64,000 nt of DNA from positions 9,613,547 to 9,677,546 of the forward strand of contig OZ017767.1 of assembly GCA_963969345.1 (NCBI GenBank). Reading direction: 5' to 3'. Shown piece by piece: positions 21,544-31,925 of this stretch. The stretch comes from Turbatrix aceti. Its lineage: Eukaryota; Nematoda; Chromadorea; Rhabditida; Panagrolaimidae. Numbering within the stretch: position 1 is the stretch's first letter; each line of letters opens with the position of its first letter. The translations under genes and the position numbers were made by a program. The notes under the pieces were generated by a model that saw nothing but the letters and a program-made list of their open reading frames with translations, made no database searches and had not been told where the DNA came from.

Positions 21544-23119
21544 ATGTCGGTGACTCCTGAATCGTCCAATTCGATGCTTAACAACATCGCAAAGGTTGAA
21601 AGTTACGTCGTCAATGAATTGGTCAGTTCTGTTTTGAAATGCTTAAAAAACGGATTTATTATATCCGATTTATTCAGATATATTCAGAATTATAGGATCT
21701 TTTGAGTGATTCTAACATAAGCACTGCTAAAAAGAAACACAAAAATTTAAAAAAAAAGCCACTGTCGCGAATTCTTCGCGAACGCGGAATTCTTCGCGAG
21801 TCCCGCCCCAATACTTGCATTTCTGGTAACTGACCCCCCCCCCCCCCCGAAGCTTTGAGTAACTGTATCCGAACTCGAAAACCTGGTTACCCCATCCGAT
21901 GCCTATAAATTCTCATTTTGGATATCCGACTCAAAAACTCGCGGTTGATATCTGAATCTTCATTGCGGCGCTCGATTAGAGTTTTGTTGTGTATTATTCA
22001 AAAAAATTCATCGAGGCAATGATTTTTCAAAGTTTCAGATCGAATCAGAGAAAAGGTACGTCCGAGAATTGAGGGAAGTGATCGAACACTACATCGAGCC
22101 GTTCGAAGCCGTCAAGAACCTTAGCCTCATCCCGCTTGCCCTTCGGGGGCAGTCCGACCTTCTTTTCGGCAACATTCGTGAACTCTACGAATTGCACTGC
22201 TGCATTGTTTTTGAATTCAAGCTGTCGTCGGGCTCGATCGCAAAACTCTGCCGCACGATAACCATCCGAAAAAATCAATTCCTGAGTCTCTACTGGGTTT
22301 ATTACCAGAACAAGTCACCGAGCGAAGCATTGCAGATTGCGCACGTCAGAGGCAACAAGTTCTTCCTCGAATGCCAGAAACGAGCTGGCCACCAGCTACC
22401 GCTCAACTCTTACCTGTCCACACCAAATAAAAGGATTACCAGGTATGAACAGATCTTCCAGAGGCTGCACAAGAACGTAGACGAGAAGATCAGGCCGGAT
22501 GTAGAGACCGCGCTTGCTTCAATAAAACATCTGCTTTCGCAGCTCGAGACTGCCGTTGATCCGCATAATATTTTGAATTTCAAAGTGAGGATTTTAAAAA
22601 TATCTGAAAGAAATTGAACTTATTTTGATTGGTTTTCAGGGCGATATTCGATTCCTCGGCCTTCTGAGACTCCAAATAGAGTGCGACGTCTACGCCTTCA
22701 AGACAAACACACACCGCCTGAATAACAAAGCACAGCGTAGACACATGTTCCTCTACGACAGCGGGGTACTGTTTTGCAAAAAAAGGATACAGACGAAGTC
22801 CGGCGCATCCGAGCAATACGAAAACAAACTTTGCGTGCCCCTTGCGTCACTCGGCTTCGCAGAATGCTCAAACTCAGAACTCTACAAATTTGAGATCTGG
22901 GATAACCTCAAGCCGGACGGTGTTGCGGTACAACCCCTCTACGAAAACGAGAGCGCACGGGTGCTTCAGTACCTTGGCAATCTCACGAAAGCGCGGATGG
23001 CCCCCCTGTCCGACACAGTTGATGCAAGCAGAAGATTCAGCAACAAAATCTCCCCCGCTGAAGTTCCCGAAAATCAGTCTGCATGGTCTGCAGTCACGAA
23101 GATCCACATCACGCCGTGA
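21544..23119 (+). CDS. DBL-family RhoGEF (DH-PH protein)
   Basis: Exons 21544-21621, 22039-22584 and 22640-23119 keep frame and give 367 aa. The DH domain occupies about residues 25-205. It shows the CR1 block (EKRYVRELREVIEHYIEP), the LFGNIRELYELH segment, a central helix (LSLYWVYYQN) and the CR3 helix (PLNSYLSTPNKRITRYEQI; the usual PxQR is PNKR here). The PH domain follows, with RRHMFLYDSGVLFCKKR. DH-PH proteins activate Rho-family GTPases by nucleotide exchange at membranes, and the DH pattern is nearest to the DBL/MCF2/DBS group. Those proteins usually carry N-terminal CRAL-TRIO and spectrin repeats; here only 25 residues precede the DH domain. The start is the first ATG of a short first exon; further upstream exons are possible. 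AATAAA is at 23207-23212. Confidence 0.88.
21765..21850 (+). repeat. GAATTCTTCGCGA direct repeat and C17 tract in RhoGEF intron 1
   Basis: GAATTCTTCGCGA occurs twice within about 30 bases (near 21770 and 21788). It is followed by an uninterrupted run of about 17 C residues near 21834-21850, very unusual in this AT-rich sequence. Confidence 0.6.
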
Positions 23120-23710
23120 CTGCACATGGGCCCCATTCAACTATCTACCTCGATCATAAAATACTTGTAAAAAAATTGTATTGCACATATGTACATAAAT
23201 TGTGGTAATAAACTTGGTAACTAATCAGCGATTTTTGTAACACCTGATTTGTAACCAAAAAGTTTCGAAATTCTAAATTGAGCTACAGATGCCAAAAAAA
23301 GTCAAGAAACCCTTTCGCAGCAAAAAAACTAATATTTAGTATAGGTGGTAGCATTTGTCTGTAGGTAAAACAGGTGACAAATTTACCACCTGGACCAATG
23401 TTTGTGTGCAATGTCCTGCGCAACGACTACAAATTATTTTTTTGTATGATGACATAATATTATAAATACTAAAGATTTGCCGGTAACCATAAAATTTTCG
23501 ATATTCTATTGCGCACACTGATATCAAAATGATAATAACCAGAAATTACGTGATTCTGAGCAAAAGAATCACGAATTTTGCGATGACGTAATTTCTGGAC
23601 GAGCTCAATGCAAAAGTTAGCTTAATTAGCATATTTATTACAACGACTTTTGCGCATCAGCAAATCAAATCAGTCTTTACAAATATGTATTACTGATTGA
23701 TTGACTAGAA
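23120..23710. other. Intergenic region with a hairpin
   Basis: Contains the RhoGEF poly(A) signal and the imperfect palindrome at 23539-23598. No gene recognised. Confidence 0.4.
23539..23598. repeat. 60-base imperfect palindrome
   Basis: CCAGAAATTACGT at 23539-23551 is mirrored by ACGTAATTTCTGG at 23586-23598, and inside it GTGATTCT pairs with AGAATCAC. The folded form is a stem with an internal bulge. It could be a short MITE relic or a small hairpin RNA; nothing here decides. Confidence 0.5.
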
Positions 23711-25820
23711 ATGCGCGGCAATCTACTCACTGTGCTCGTGATCATATTTTTTGCTTCAGTTCCGTCGTTCGTCGTCCATGCGCTCTTTATGGATATGTAC
23801 GGAAGTGAGTTTCGACCGATATATAATCTTCTGAACCCCTTTTTGTCAAATGTTTCAGAAGTCTTCCAGGTAGAGCTCCTTGACGACTGCACTATATATG
23901 CGTACGACCGAGTACTGGATCCAAAAGGCCCCAAAAAGTGGTGTTTGACAAACCTAGCAAGCATAGATGTGGATGTTAAAATCATTAACTGGACAAACTC
24001 AAATATCAGCTACGGAGCTATTTTTTGTTTTTACGTTGACAAAGATAACATTGTTAATGTTATCAATGTTTACACTGGTATATATGATATTAAGCAGGGT
24101 GGGTATTCTTTTTTAAACGAGTTTAATTAAAAGTTTTCTTTAGTAAAACTGATTTCGCAGGACTACTATGGAGCACTCGGCAGATTATATTATAATGTAA
24201 CCTCGACCCCGCATGTTAAACATGTGACTACGGATCCTGGCAGACATCTGATACAGACTTGGACTCCTAAGAGTAATAACTATGGTATAATCTACAAATC
24301 TTGCAAGGGGTCTTTAAACTTCCAACGATACGTTTTCTTTGACGAAATTGAAGACACCGCCAAAGTATCTGATATGAAAAAATCAAATCAAGAGAAATGT
24401 GATCCCTATTTGTATACCAAGTGGATAAATTTAAAAAATATTTCTGTTTATATTAATCCCAATGCACCAGTTGAACTAATTTGTTCAGTCGATAATTTGA
24501 CATTTGTCTTGCGCCCTATCCAGCAATCTATTCAGACTACAGTACTTGGTTACGACATGTTTGTTAATTTATCTCAATCTTGTATGTTTTTTTTTTGTAA
24601 TACCACAGAGATGCCTTCTGGACAATTGTCTGTTTTTAGTTCCGCCCACATTTGCCAAAAAGACATCTGACAATTCAACGCGTTCATTCGCCGGTGTCAT
24701 CATCCAAGATGGAAAGTTTCTTTCGTCCAGCGGAGAAACATGGGAACGACCGCCGTTGGATCATTTGTGTATGAACAATAATATATATACATTTTTCAAG
24801 ACATTCCATCCGTTTCAGACTCTGAAGTGCCGTTCTTTTTTGTCAGTGCGAATGCGACCACGTATTATCCCCTCTTCCTGTACTACAAATACGATGGCGA
24901 TATACGGGATTTTACCGTTCGTTTTATTTACAAAGAGAAACTTCACACAATTTTTAATCCCGTCAAATACATGGATACATGCAAATTTAAAGACCTTAGG
25001 AGCACAGTGGCAGCGGCTCCAAAAGTTCTTCAGCACGACAATGAGTCAATTTCGATGGAAGGTAAATATAATACATATTTACATTGCATCCGTTAAAATC
25101 CAAAAAATTGATTTTTTTTTCAGTGTATTTCCTCATGAACAACGCCGCCTTTCAGTTCTGCGTTTTTGGAATCCAATACACGTACGCGTCCAAGGAGTAC
25201 GTAGTTCACCCCAAGACAAAAGCAGACATCAATGCGTACGTACATGTAGAAACTCGTTCAAAAACCGCCGTTAATTGTAACTACGGAAACCGTACAGTTC
25301 GCTGGTTGCTGGCCTACACAAAAGGAAAGGAAGCCGAACTCATCAGTCTCGACAACGACGTATCGAGTCCCATCTTTCCCTGCTCTCACTGTGGTCCCAA
25401 TACACTGATGTACTGTGATATGAGACCCAAAACTGCAAAGATGTACGACTCCGCCGTTTATGTTATCACCGGTAAAGACATCCTTTTCGTTGGCGTCACC
25501 CGTAGCGGATACGTCAAGCGCATTGAATACTTCAGCCAAACAATGGATTCCGAGCAATATTTTGCACAGGAAATAAGCATCAGTAGGTCGTTCCTTGCTT
25601 ATAATTGATTGAAATTACTATGTTTCTAGCCTTGGACCTGGATGAAATCTTTCACTCGCTACAGAGTGCTGAAAAACCGAGTGGAGTGGACACTGTCTCA
25701 GGCGACGGCAACGAAGGCGAGGGCAATGAGGGCGACAGCAATGCAAGTGGTACCTGCTACTTAAGAATGCCTTTGTTATTTGTCATCTTGATGTGTAGAT
25801 TTTTGATGGAACTGACATAA
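23711..25820 (+). CDS. Orphan secreted protein, probably GPI-anchored
   Basis: Exons as read: 23711-23804, 23859-24098, 24144-24581, 24640-24768, 24819-25061, 25124-25582 and 25630-25820, about 598 aa. Residues 1-24 are a clear signal peptide. The body contains scattered Cys and many N-glycosylation sites (NWT, NIS, NVT, NLT, NLS, NST, NAT, NRT). The last exon encodes an acidic Gly/Asn-rich linker (GDGNEGEGNEGDSN), then a small-residue site (ASGTC) and a hydrophobic C-terminus, the layout of a GPI-anchor signal; a single TM helix is the alternative. I recognise no family. Internal splice sites were chosen by frame: the acceptor at 24142-24143 (not the one at 24159-24160) and the donor at 24769 are the ones that keep it open. 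Confidence 0.7.
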
Positions 25821-26244
25821 AAAATAGTGAGTGCGTTGCAGTTTCGTTCGTTCGTTCGTAGTACATATATTTGTAAAAAAAAACCATACATCCATCAATT
25901 TGAATAACTTTGGAAGTTGGTGTCGACTTTTTTTTAGACTTTTTTCCAAGTTGGAACACTGTCTGATATACATTACATAGTATAGTGTAATTCCACATCA
26001 TTCATGTCCCACGTCGTTTTTACCGCGTGGGCACAATATAATGTGATATTTTCAATTGTGTGTTTATAAAGACAATTAATGGGGTTGTATAATATCAGTG
26101 AAGAAGAAAGCCACGCAGGCAAAGCAACGTCGTCCACATAAATATATATCTACGCCATGTAAGACACAAATCAACCTTAATTCCAATTCATCTATCTAGA
26201 AAGCGGCCGTTCTTTCTATATACTGTAAGTTGCATTCAACTACA
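25821..26244 (+). promoter_or_regulatory. Intergenic region with TATA-like promoter
   Basis: A run reading CATAAATATATATC around 26137-26150 lies about 100 bases upstream of the small secreted-protein ATG and is a plausible TATA element. (TTCG)n repeats occur near 25845. No gene seen. Confidence 0.4.
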
Positions 26245-26617
26245 ATGAAAGTATTTTTCCTGTTCATCGTTGTCGGCGTATGCACTTACGCTCAAGACTA
26301 CCCACATTGTCCCCCAAACTTCAGTCCACTACTCGGTGAAAAATATGCGACAGAAGATACCATTTGTGTGACTGAAATCGGAATATCATTTGAGCCCCTG
26401 GAGGTAGGTTTTAGAAAAAAAAACTCTACAGTGGTTAATAATATTTACAAAATGTGTTCCCTTATAGGAACTCAATTTATACTGCAAAGCTCGCTATCCA
26501 AATTCGAAGGCTTTTGAATACGAAAACCAATGCAACGTTAAGCAGGCAGCCATCAAAAAATTCACCGGAAACAAAAAGGGCGCCATTATTTGCACCGAAC
26601 CTGTTATTATTCCGTAA
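26245..26617 (+). CDS. Small secreted Cys-containing protein
   Basis: Two exons, 26245-26403 and 26468-26617, give 102 aa. Residues 1-17 are a signal peptide (ending TYAQ). The mature part has six Cys (HCPPN, TICVTE, LYCKAR, QCNV, IICTE and one more in the signal region), suggesting a small disulphide-bonded extracellular protein. No family recognised. Intron phase and donor/acceptor (GAG|GTAGGT, TTATAG|GAA) are clean, so the gene model is more certain than the function. Confidence 0.7.
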
Positions 26618-27173
26618 AATTCTGTCAATGATCATATTGGTGGTCGTTATCGCAAACGCACAATTGATTGGAATAAATTGCACCGTTTTAGTGTCAGGGG
26701 TAGTAAACACGTGTTGGTGTTTAGTGGTAAATCTTTAAACTTTCAAATCTTTAAACTAAAAAAACATACACATTCAAGCAATAGTTGTGTATCGTGTGCG
26801 ACTTATGCACAAGTAAGAGTAATAAATGAAATGCAATATTTTATACAACTGAAACATTTACAATTATTACTCTTATACAACTGATAATATCTCTGTTTTT
26901 CTCTTTCAAAAGAAGCCGATACACACAATTCTTTTGAAAAGGAAAAACAAAGATCAAACAGAACTCATTATTTTCGAATTCCCCATAGACATTTTTAAAT
27001 AAAAAAAACGCGGGATTTTTTTATGAGCTCATTTAACCACAACCTTTGCACGTTTGTATGTAAGTCCTCGATAGGCGGGTTGTTTTTCTAATTGAGATTC
27101 TTTCAATCGAATATTTATAGTTTCTGCTGTTCAATTGCTTGTGTCAGTAATAAATACTACACTTTTATATACA
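26618..27173. other. Intergenic region with retroelement-like tail
   Basis: TTATGCACAAGTAAGAGTAATAAA at about 26802-26825 matches, with one difference, the end of the small insertion at 55072-55166. A mirrored AGAGTAATAAT word sits about 50 bases further on. No gene otherwise. Confidence 0.4.
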
Positions 27174-28279
27174 ATGCAAACACTGTGGATGCTCAATATA
27201 GCGAATTTGTACATTGCTTCATCTATCGGTATACTTTTAAACATACTCTTAGTATATTGGGTACATTCTGGTGGTATCAAAGGATATAATGCTTTCCTTA
27301 TTCAAACCCATTTAGTTCACATTGCATTTTGTGTATTGCAGATACTTATGACACCTGTAAGATATTTAGATATACTATTTATAAATATTTATGTTAATAA
27401 TATCTATTTACAGTATCAAGCAGACGTCGGCACCTCAAAGTATGTTGTTACAAAAAATAGCATCCTACCGTTACCCCTGGTCTTCCATCAAGTAATATTA
27501 CCTTTGTTCGCTGCTGTGCAGCATGTTAATAATCTATTTATTGTTAGCGGATTTATTTTCCAATACCGTAAGATTTGTCACAACCAACAATTTACAACTC
27601 GTTACGGTATTCTTCAAGCAACTTTGTGCTTAGCCTTTGGAATTGTCATTGCGATAATCCTCTATTGTTTCACAATTTCAAAAACAGATCCAATCGCATT
27701 TAGACGAATCTCCGTCTTTCTGGAATCTGATGACTTTTACATGATTTCACATTGGTCGACGGTTAGTAAATTAATATTTACAAAAAATTATAAATAACCG
27801 TCAATTTTTTTGTAATAATTTTTTGTCATTTTCAGAAAAACCACACATCAGATATTGCAGTGGCCATGGTTATAGCGTTTTACATTGGGGAATACATAAT
27901 TATTATTTACTGCTGTATCGAGGCCATTAAATATCTCAACATGCACAAAAAAAATATGACTCAACAGAGTCTTCGACTGCATCGGAATATAAACCGGGCA
28001 CTAATTGCGCAGGTGAGAATTTGAAACAAAAAAAATTGTGTAATGATCAAAATATTATAATTAACATTTATACAAAATTATTTTTTACAGACCCTTGTTC
28101 CGCTAATACTGAATGGTTTTCCCACGTTTATCAATGTGTTTTTTCAATACAACTACAAAAATCTCGTTCAAAACTGTATGAACTTCGGAGTTGCCTGGGT
28201 ACCTGCTGTTGATGTTCTGGCCATTTTTATGGTTGTGAGTAGTTTTAGGCAGGTATTATGTGGTTGGAATCAGAAATAA
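27174..28279 (+). CDS. Nematode-type seven-transmembrane chemoreceptor
   Basis: Exons 27174-27356, 27414-27761, 27836-28012 and 28091-28279 join in frame to 298 aa, the usual size of nematode serpentine chemoreceptors. Seven hydrophobic segments can be counted. The first loop carries a Gly-Tyr-Asn motif (GGIKGYNAFL). The segment before TM6 reads LHRNINRALIAQTLVPLIL, the hallmark of the Str/Srh superfamily (a basic stretch, then an L-x-x-Q-x-x-x-P core). No large extracellular domain or signal peptide. Such receptors are G-protein-coupled sensory receptors in ciliated neurons. An in-frame ATG 39 bases upstream is an alternative start. The assignment to a particular family (Str, Srh, Srd) is not secure. 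It is a single copy here, with no neighbouring paralogue. Confidence 0.8.
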
Positions 28280-28935
28280 ATTTTTTTTTGGTATGAGAAA
28301 ATGTGGAATACCAAATTTTTAGTTTTTATTGGGGAATAAAATTTTACACAATTCATAACAAAGTATATTTTTCTAACAATTTTTTTGTTAAAAAAAACAA
28401 TTTTTTGTATTAAAAAACAATTTTTTTAAACAAAAATAAATTTGAATTATTTTTGTTTAAAAAAACAAATTTTTTCTTAAACAAAAATTTATTTCGTTTA
28501 AAAATTATTTAGTTTTATACAAAAAAATTTATACAAAAATTATTTAGTTATTTTTTGTATTTTTAGTTATAACTGTTTTCCGTTCCTAAACATAAACTTA
28601 AAAATATTTATTACTAGCAAACAACAAACAACACACTAAGAAAAAAATCAGTATACTTTCCATTATTATTTTTTATGATAATAACAAAGACAAAAATAAA
28701 TCGAGGACGGGGGAGCTTTATGCCAATTATTTTGTTATATCCAGGCACAAAACCGTAAGAAATCAGAATCAAAAGTCAAATAGTAACTCAACGTGTCTAC
28801 CTATCGGCACTACGAGTGAAAAAAAAATACGAAGAAAGAAAAAACGCGATATCGATGACGACTGAAAAACATACTTTTTCATCGGGTGAACAAATGAAGT
28901 AGTTGTTAATGGCCAGGAAGAAGTCGAGGAATTCA
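28280..28935. other. Intergenic region between convergent genes
   Basis: Very AT-rich, with repeated AACAATTTTTTT-like words from 28370 to 28560, followed by the probable 3' UTR of the minus-strand TOM20 gene. No gene recognised. Confidence 0.4.
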
Positions 28936-29647
28936 TTACTCGAGATCATCGTCATCGACGGGTCCGATTTCGACGCCACCACCACCGCCGCCGATGGCGA
29001 GGGCTTCGGCGCCGAGACCGAGCTCATCCGAGTTCGCGGAGAGCGTTGGGTGACCCGGCATAGGGCCATGGGCGTCCTGCATCTTGAGAAGGTGCTTTCG
29101 CATGCGATTCTGCGCTTCCGGAATTTTCGAAAGGATGAGTTGGAAGTGCTCGTTGGGGAACGTCTGCTGGAAGATGGAAAGCAGCTGTTCGGACTGTCCG
29201 CAGTAGATGATGGCATTGGCGAGATGCTCGGCGCCTTCCTTGATGCATCCTGGGTTGCCCGAGGCCATGAGTTCTTCGCCGAGCTGAACTTCTTGGAGGA
29301 AAAATTGCTGGACTTCCTGTGGGTTGCTCATGTTCGGGAGGACAACGTTCGCGAACGTTGACGACTTGTTTGCGCGGTCTGGAAAAAAATATTGACAATA
29401 AAAAATCAGAAAAACCTTTGATTAGCCTAAAAACACCCACAAAAACCCCAAAAACATCCGAATCCCAAAATTTCATGTTCAAACCCCCCTGAAAAGCAAA
29501 AAACTAACTTTGACGAATCTTCTGCTGATAATCAGGCGCAGATCGACGCTTGTAATCAAAGTAGATGGCATAGCCAATGAATCCCGCAGTACCGACCAGG
29601 GCAAGCTGCTTCCAGTTTGTTGAGACGTAATCGACGAGACTGGACAT
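28936..29647 (-). CDS. tomm-20: TOM20 mitochondrial import receptor subunit
   Basis: Minus-strand exons 29647-29509 and 29378-28936 give 193 aa. An N-terminal TM anchor (QLALVGTAGFIGYAIYFDYK, a few residues after Met1) is followed by a basic, linker-like stretch and the TPR-like receptor domain. That domain contains EEVQ-type helices (FFLQEVQLGEELMASG), the GAEHLANAI helix and PNEHFQLILSKIPEAQ, all typical of TOM20. The C-terminus is Gly-rich and acidic (DDDDLE). The protein sits in the outer mitochondrial membrane and recognises presequences for the TOM complex. It is transcribed divergently from SF3A2 with 281 bases between start codons. Confidence 0.95.
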
Positions 29648-29928
29648 ACCTGATCGATGTAATGACTACCAAAAAGTCGTGGACACTAGGTAAAGCACAC
29701 AAAATTGAATGCGAACAAAAAAAGACGAAAGAAAGACAACGAAAAAAGCAAAGAATGCGTGTGAGAAAAATTTTCGCGCTGGGACCATAGATAACTCAAC
29801 TGCGCTGCTTTTTGTTTGGGGTTTTCTTACTTTTTACGATTAGTTTTTTGTTACTCGCTGTTACGATCGCGATCTTTTTTCGTTTCTTTTGATCGTTTTT
29901 CTTACTTTTGTGTATTTTTTAGGCCATC
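29648..29928. promoter_or_regulatory. Bidirectional promoter region, TOM20 / SF3A2
   Basis: The two housekeeping genes start 281 bases apart in opposite directions, so both promoters must lie here. A splice acceptor (GTATTTTTTAG) ends seven bases before the SF3A2 ATG, consistent with trans-splicing or a very short spliced leader exon. No TATA box stands out. Confidence 0.55.
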
Positions 29929-31157
29929 ATGGACTTCCAAAACCGAGCTGGTGGCAAGACAGGCGGCGGCGGTGTCGCGTCATTCAGCGATGCAAACGCC
30001 GACCGGAGAGAACGCCTGCGTCAACTCGCGCTCGAAACCATCGATCTCAACAAGGATCCCTATTTCATGAGAAACCACCTCGGGGGTTATGAATGCAAGC
30101 TATGCCTCACGCTCCATACCAACGAGGGATCCTACCTCGCCCATACCCAGGGCAAAAAGCATCAACAGAATCTCGCTCGTCGCGCAGCACGCGATGCTTC
30201 GGATCAGCCATACTTTCCCATCCAACAGAATCAAAAAGTTGAAACAAAGAAGTTCGTCAAGATTGGTCGTCCTGGATATAAAGTTACGAAGGAGAGAGAT
30301 CCAACAACCGGACAGCAAGCGCTCCTCTTCCAAATCGATTATCCAGAGATTTCGCCCGGTGTCACTCCCCGGCATCGCGTCATGTCGGCCTACGAGCAGC
30401 GCGTGCAGCCTCCCGACAAGGCCTGGCAGTACCTGCTCTTTGCCGCCGAGCCGTATGAAACCATCGCGTTCAAGATTCCCAGTCGCGAGGCCGACAAAAG
30501 TGAAGACAAGTTTTGGCATCATTGGAACCGGGAAACCAAGCAGGTTGGTTTTTTTGCGGGTTTTTCATTTACTATTTGTCTAAAAATGACTTTTTTTGCG
30601 AAAAAAAGACAAAAAATAATGATAATCGTTGCAAAAACCGATCGTGTCGTTACTTTTTTGTTATGCGCGCAAAAATAATAAAAAAACTAACGTTTTTTTA
30701 CAAAAAGTATTACTTTCAAGATTCTGACAAATCATAATTTGCTGAATAACATAGTTTTTGCTGATTTTTGTTACTTGCGAAAATCTTATTTTTCTAAATA
30801 ACATTTTTTTCAACGTTTTTGTTACTTTTAGTTTTCAGATTTTTGCGAGTAACATTTTTTGATCGTGTTTTGTTACTTTTGAAGGAAAATTTTTGCGAGT
30901 AAACACTTTTGTGACCGATTTTTGTTATTTTTTGTGGTGTAAAATTTTTGGTGTTTTTTTCTAAAAATGTTTCATTTTTCTATTTTGTTTCTTCAATACT
31001 TGTTTTGCAGTATTTCATGCAATTCTCGTTCCGAATCGACAGCGTTGCTCCACTGTCGAGCAATCCACCCCTTCCACCCGTCATGCCGCAGTCGGCTATG
31101 CCGATGCCGATGGGACTTGCTCCTCCTCCGTCGCGACCTGTTTTCTTCAATTACTGA
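29929..31157 (+). CDS. SF3A2: Splicing factor 3A subunit 2 (SF3a66/SAP62)
   Basis: Exons 29929-30543 and 31011-31157 give 253 aa. The N-terminus MDFQNRAGGKTGGGGVAS is nearly invariant in the family. The matrin-type C2H2 zinc finger follows (YECKLCLTLHTNEGSYLAHT...KKHQQNLARR). The conserved C-terminal core contains GRPGYKVTKERDP and EPYETIAFKIPSRE. Exon 2 encodes FSFR-I and a short Pro/Met-rich tail, much shorter than the vertebrate repeat tail. It is part of the U2 snRNP SF3A complex, which helps recognise the branch site. The 467-base intron carries the GTTAC/GTAAC repeat also seen in USP8. Confidence 0.97.
30640..30950 (+). repeat. Intronic GTTAC/GTAAC repeat, SF3A2 intron
   Basis: At least five alternating TTGTTAC and GAGTAACATTTT / GAATAACAT words in about 300 bases (near 30650, 30745, 30770, 30798, 30820, 30845, 30870). 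Words and spacing resemble those of USP8 introns 4 and 8, although the genes are unrelated. Confidence 0.6.
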
Positions 31158-31298
31158 TCCTCACGTTTGTTTGTTCCATTTTCCATTTACGTGTTTTTTT
31201 GGATTGTTTGATATAAAAAAGTGAAAAAAAATTGTTTTACGACCAATATTTTTTGTCCATATCTTTTTTTTCGTTGTAAGACCACAAATGAACGAAAA

Positions 31299-31925
31299 TC
31301 AGGGTTTCAATGCATCGTAACGCTTGCAGCCGCACTCGATGGGATCAATGTACTCCAGCACCTGGGCAGATGAGTCTGCTTCACTGTCACAGTCACTGAG
31401 GGTGTGGGTTACGATCTTGGTGATTGTTGGTACGCATGCTGATATCGTTGCTTCGCTGTAGGGGAATTCGTGTGTGCCGGTCTGAAATCCCTGTATTATC
31501 AGAAAAATAAAATTTACTCAAATAATTTCGAATAAAAAATATTTTTTATAATATTTTTATTCGGAACAATAAGAAAAAATTGGAATTTTTTTAGAATTAA
31601 AAAAATATAAAAAAAATATATTTTTCCATTAATAAAATTATTTTTCTCTGAATAAATTTTTTTTATAATTTGAAAAAAATATATAAAATAAAAAAAAAAG
31701 ATTTACCTCAGAAGACAAACACAGCCCCCCACAGAGCACAATAGGCACCACTCCACGGCATTCTCGTCCAAAATTGTCTTTCTTGGAAACTTTGACGGTG
31801 TGATTACCCTCGTGGAGTCCACATTGCTTGTTTGTGCTTGCAGAATGTACGTGCACGATCGTGGATGTGATAAGAAAGTACGCGACCGCGATGGTTGACC
31901 AAAATGCCATTGACGATTCTGACAT
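31299..31925 (-). CDS. Secreted cystine-knot hormone, glycoprotein-hormone (GPB5/GPA2)-like
   Basis: Minus-strand exons 31925-31707 and 31481-31299 give 133 aa. A signal peptide (MAFWSTIAVAYFLITST) ends near residue 25. The mature part has the glycoprotein-hormone or CTCK cysteine order: QCGLHEGN, RECRG, VLCGGLC (the C-G-x-C knot element), SACVP, SDCD and ECGCKRYD at the end. One N-glycosylation site (NHT) lies in the first loop. Size and the closing C-x-C fit thyrostimulin-type subunits, which signal through leucine-rich-repeat GPCRs. Subunit type is not decided; a bursicon or DAN-like knot is the alternative. The first exon is preceded by TTTTTTTAG at 31952-31960, a likely trans-splice or UTR acceptor. 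Convergent with SF3A2. Confidence 0.72.

Noticed and set aside
24144..24670. Unspliced end of exon 3 of the orphan surface gene (stop at 24670)
   Set aside because: A 58-base intron (24582-24639) keeps the frame open into the next coding block.
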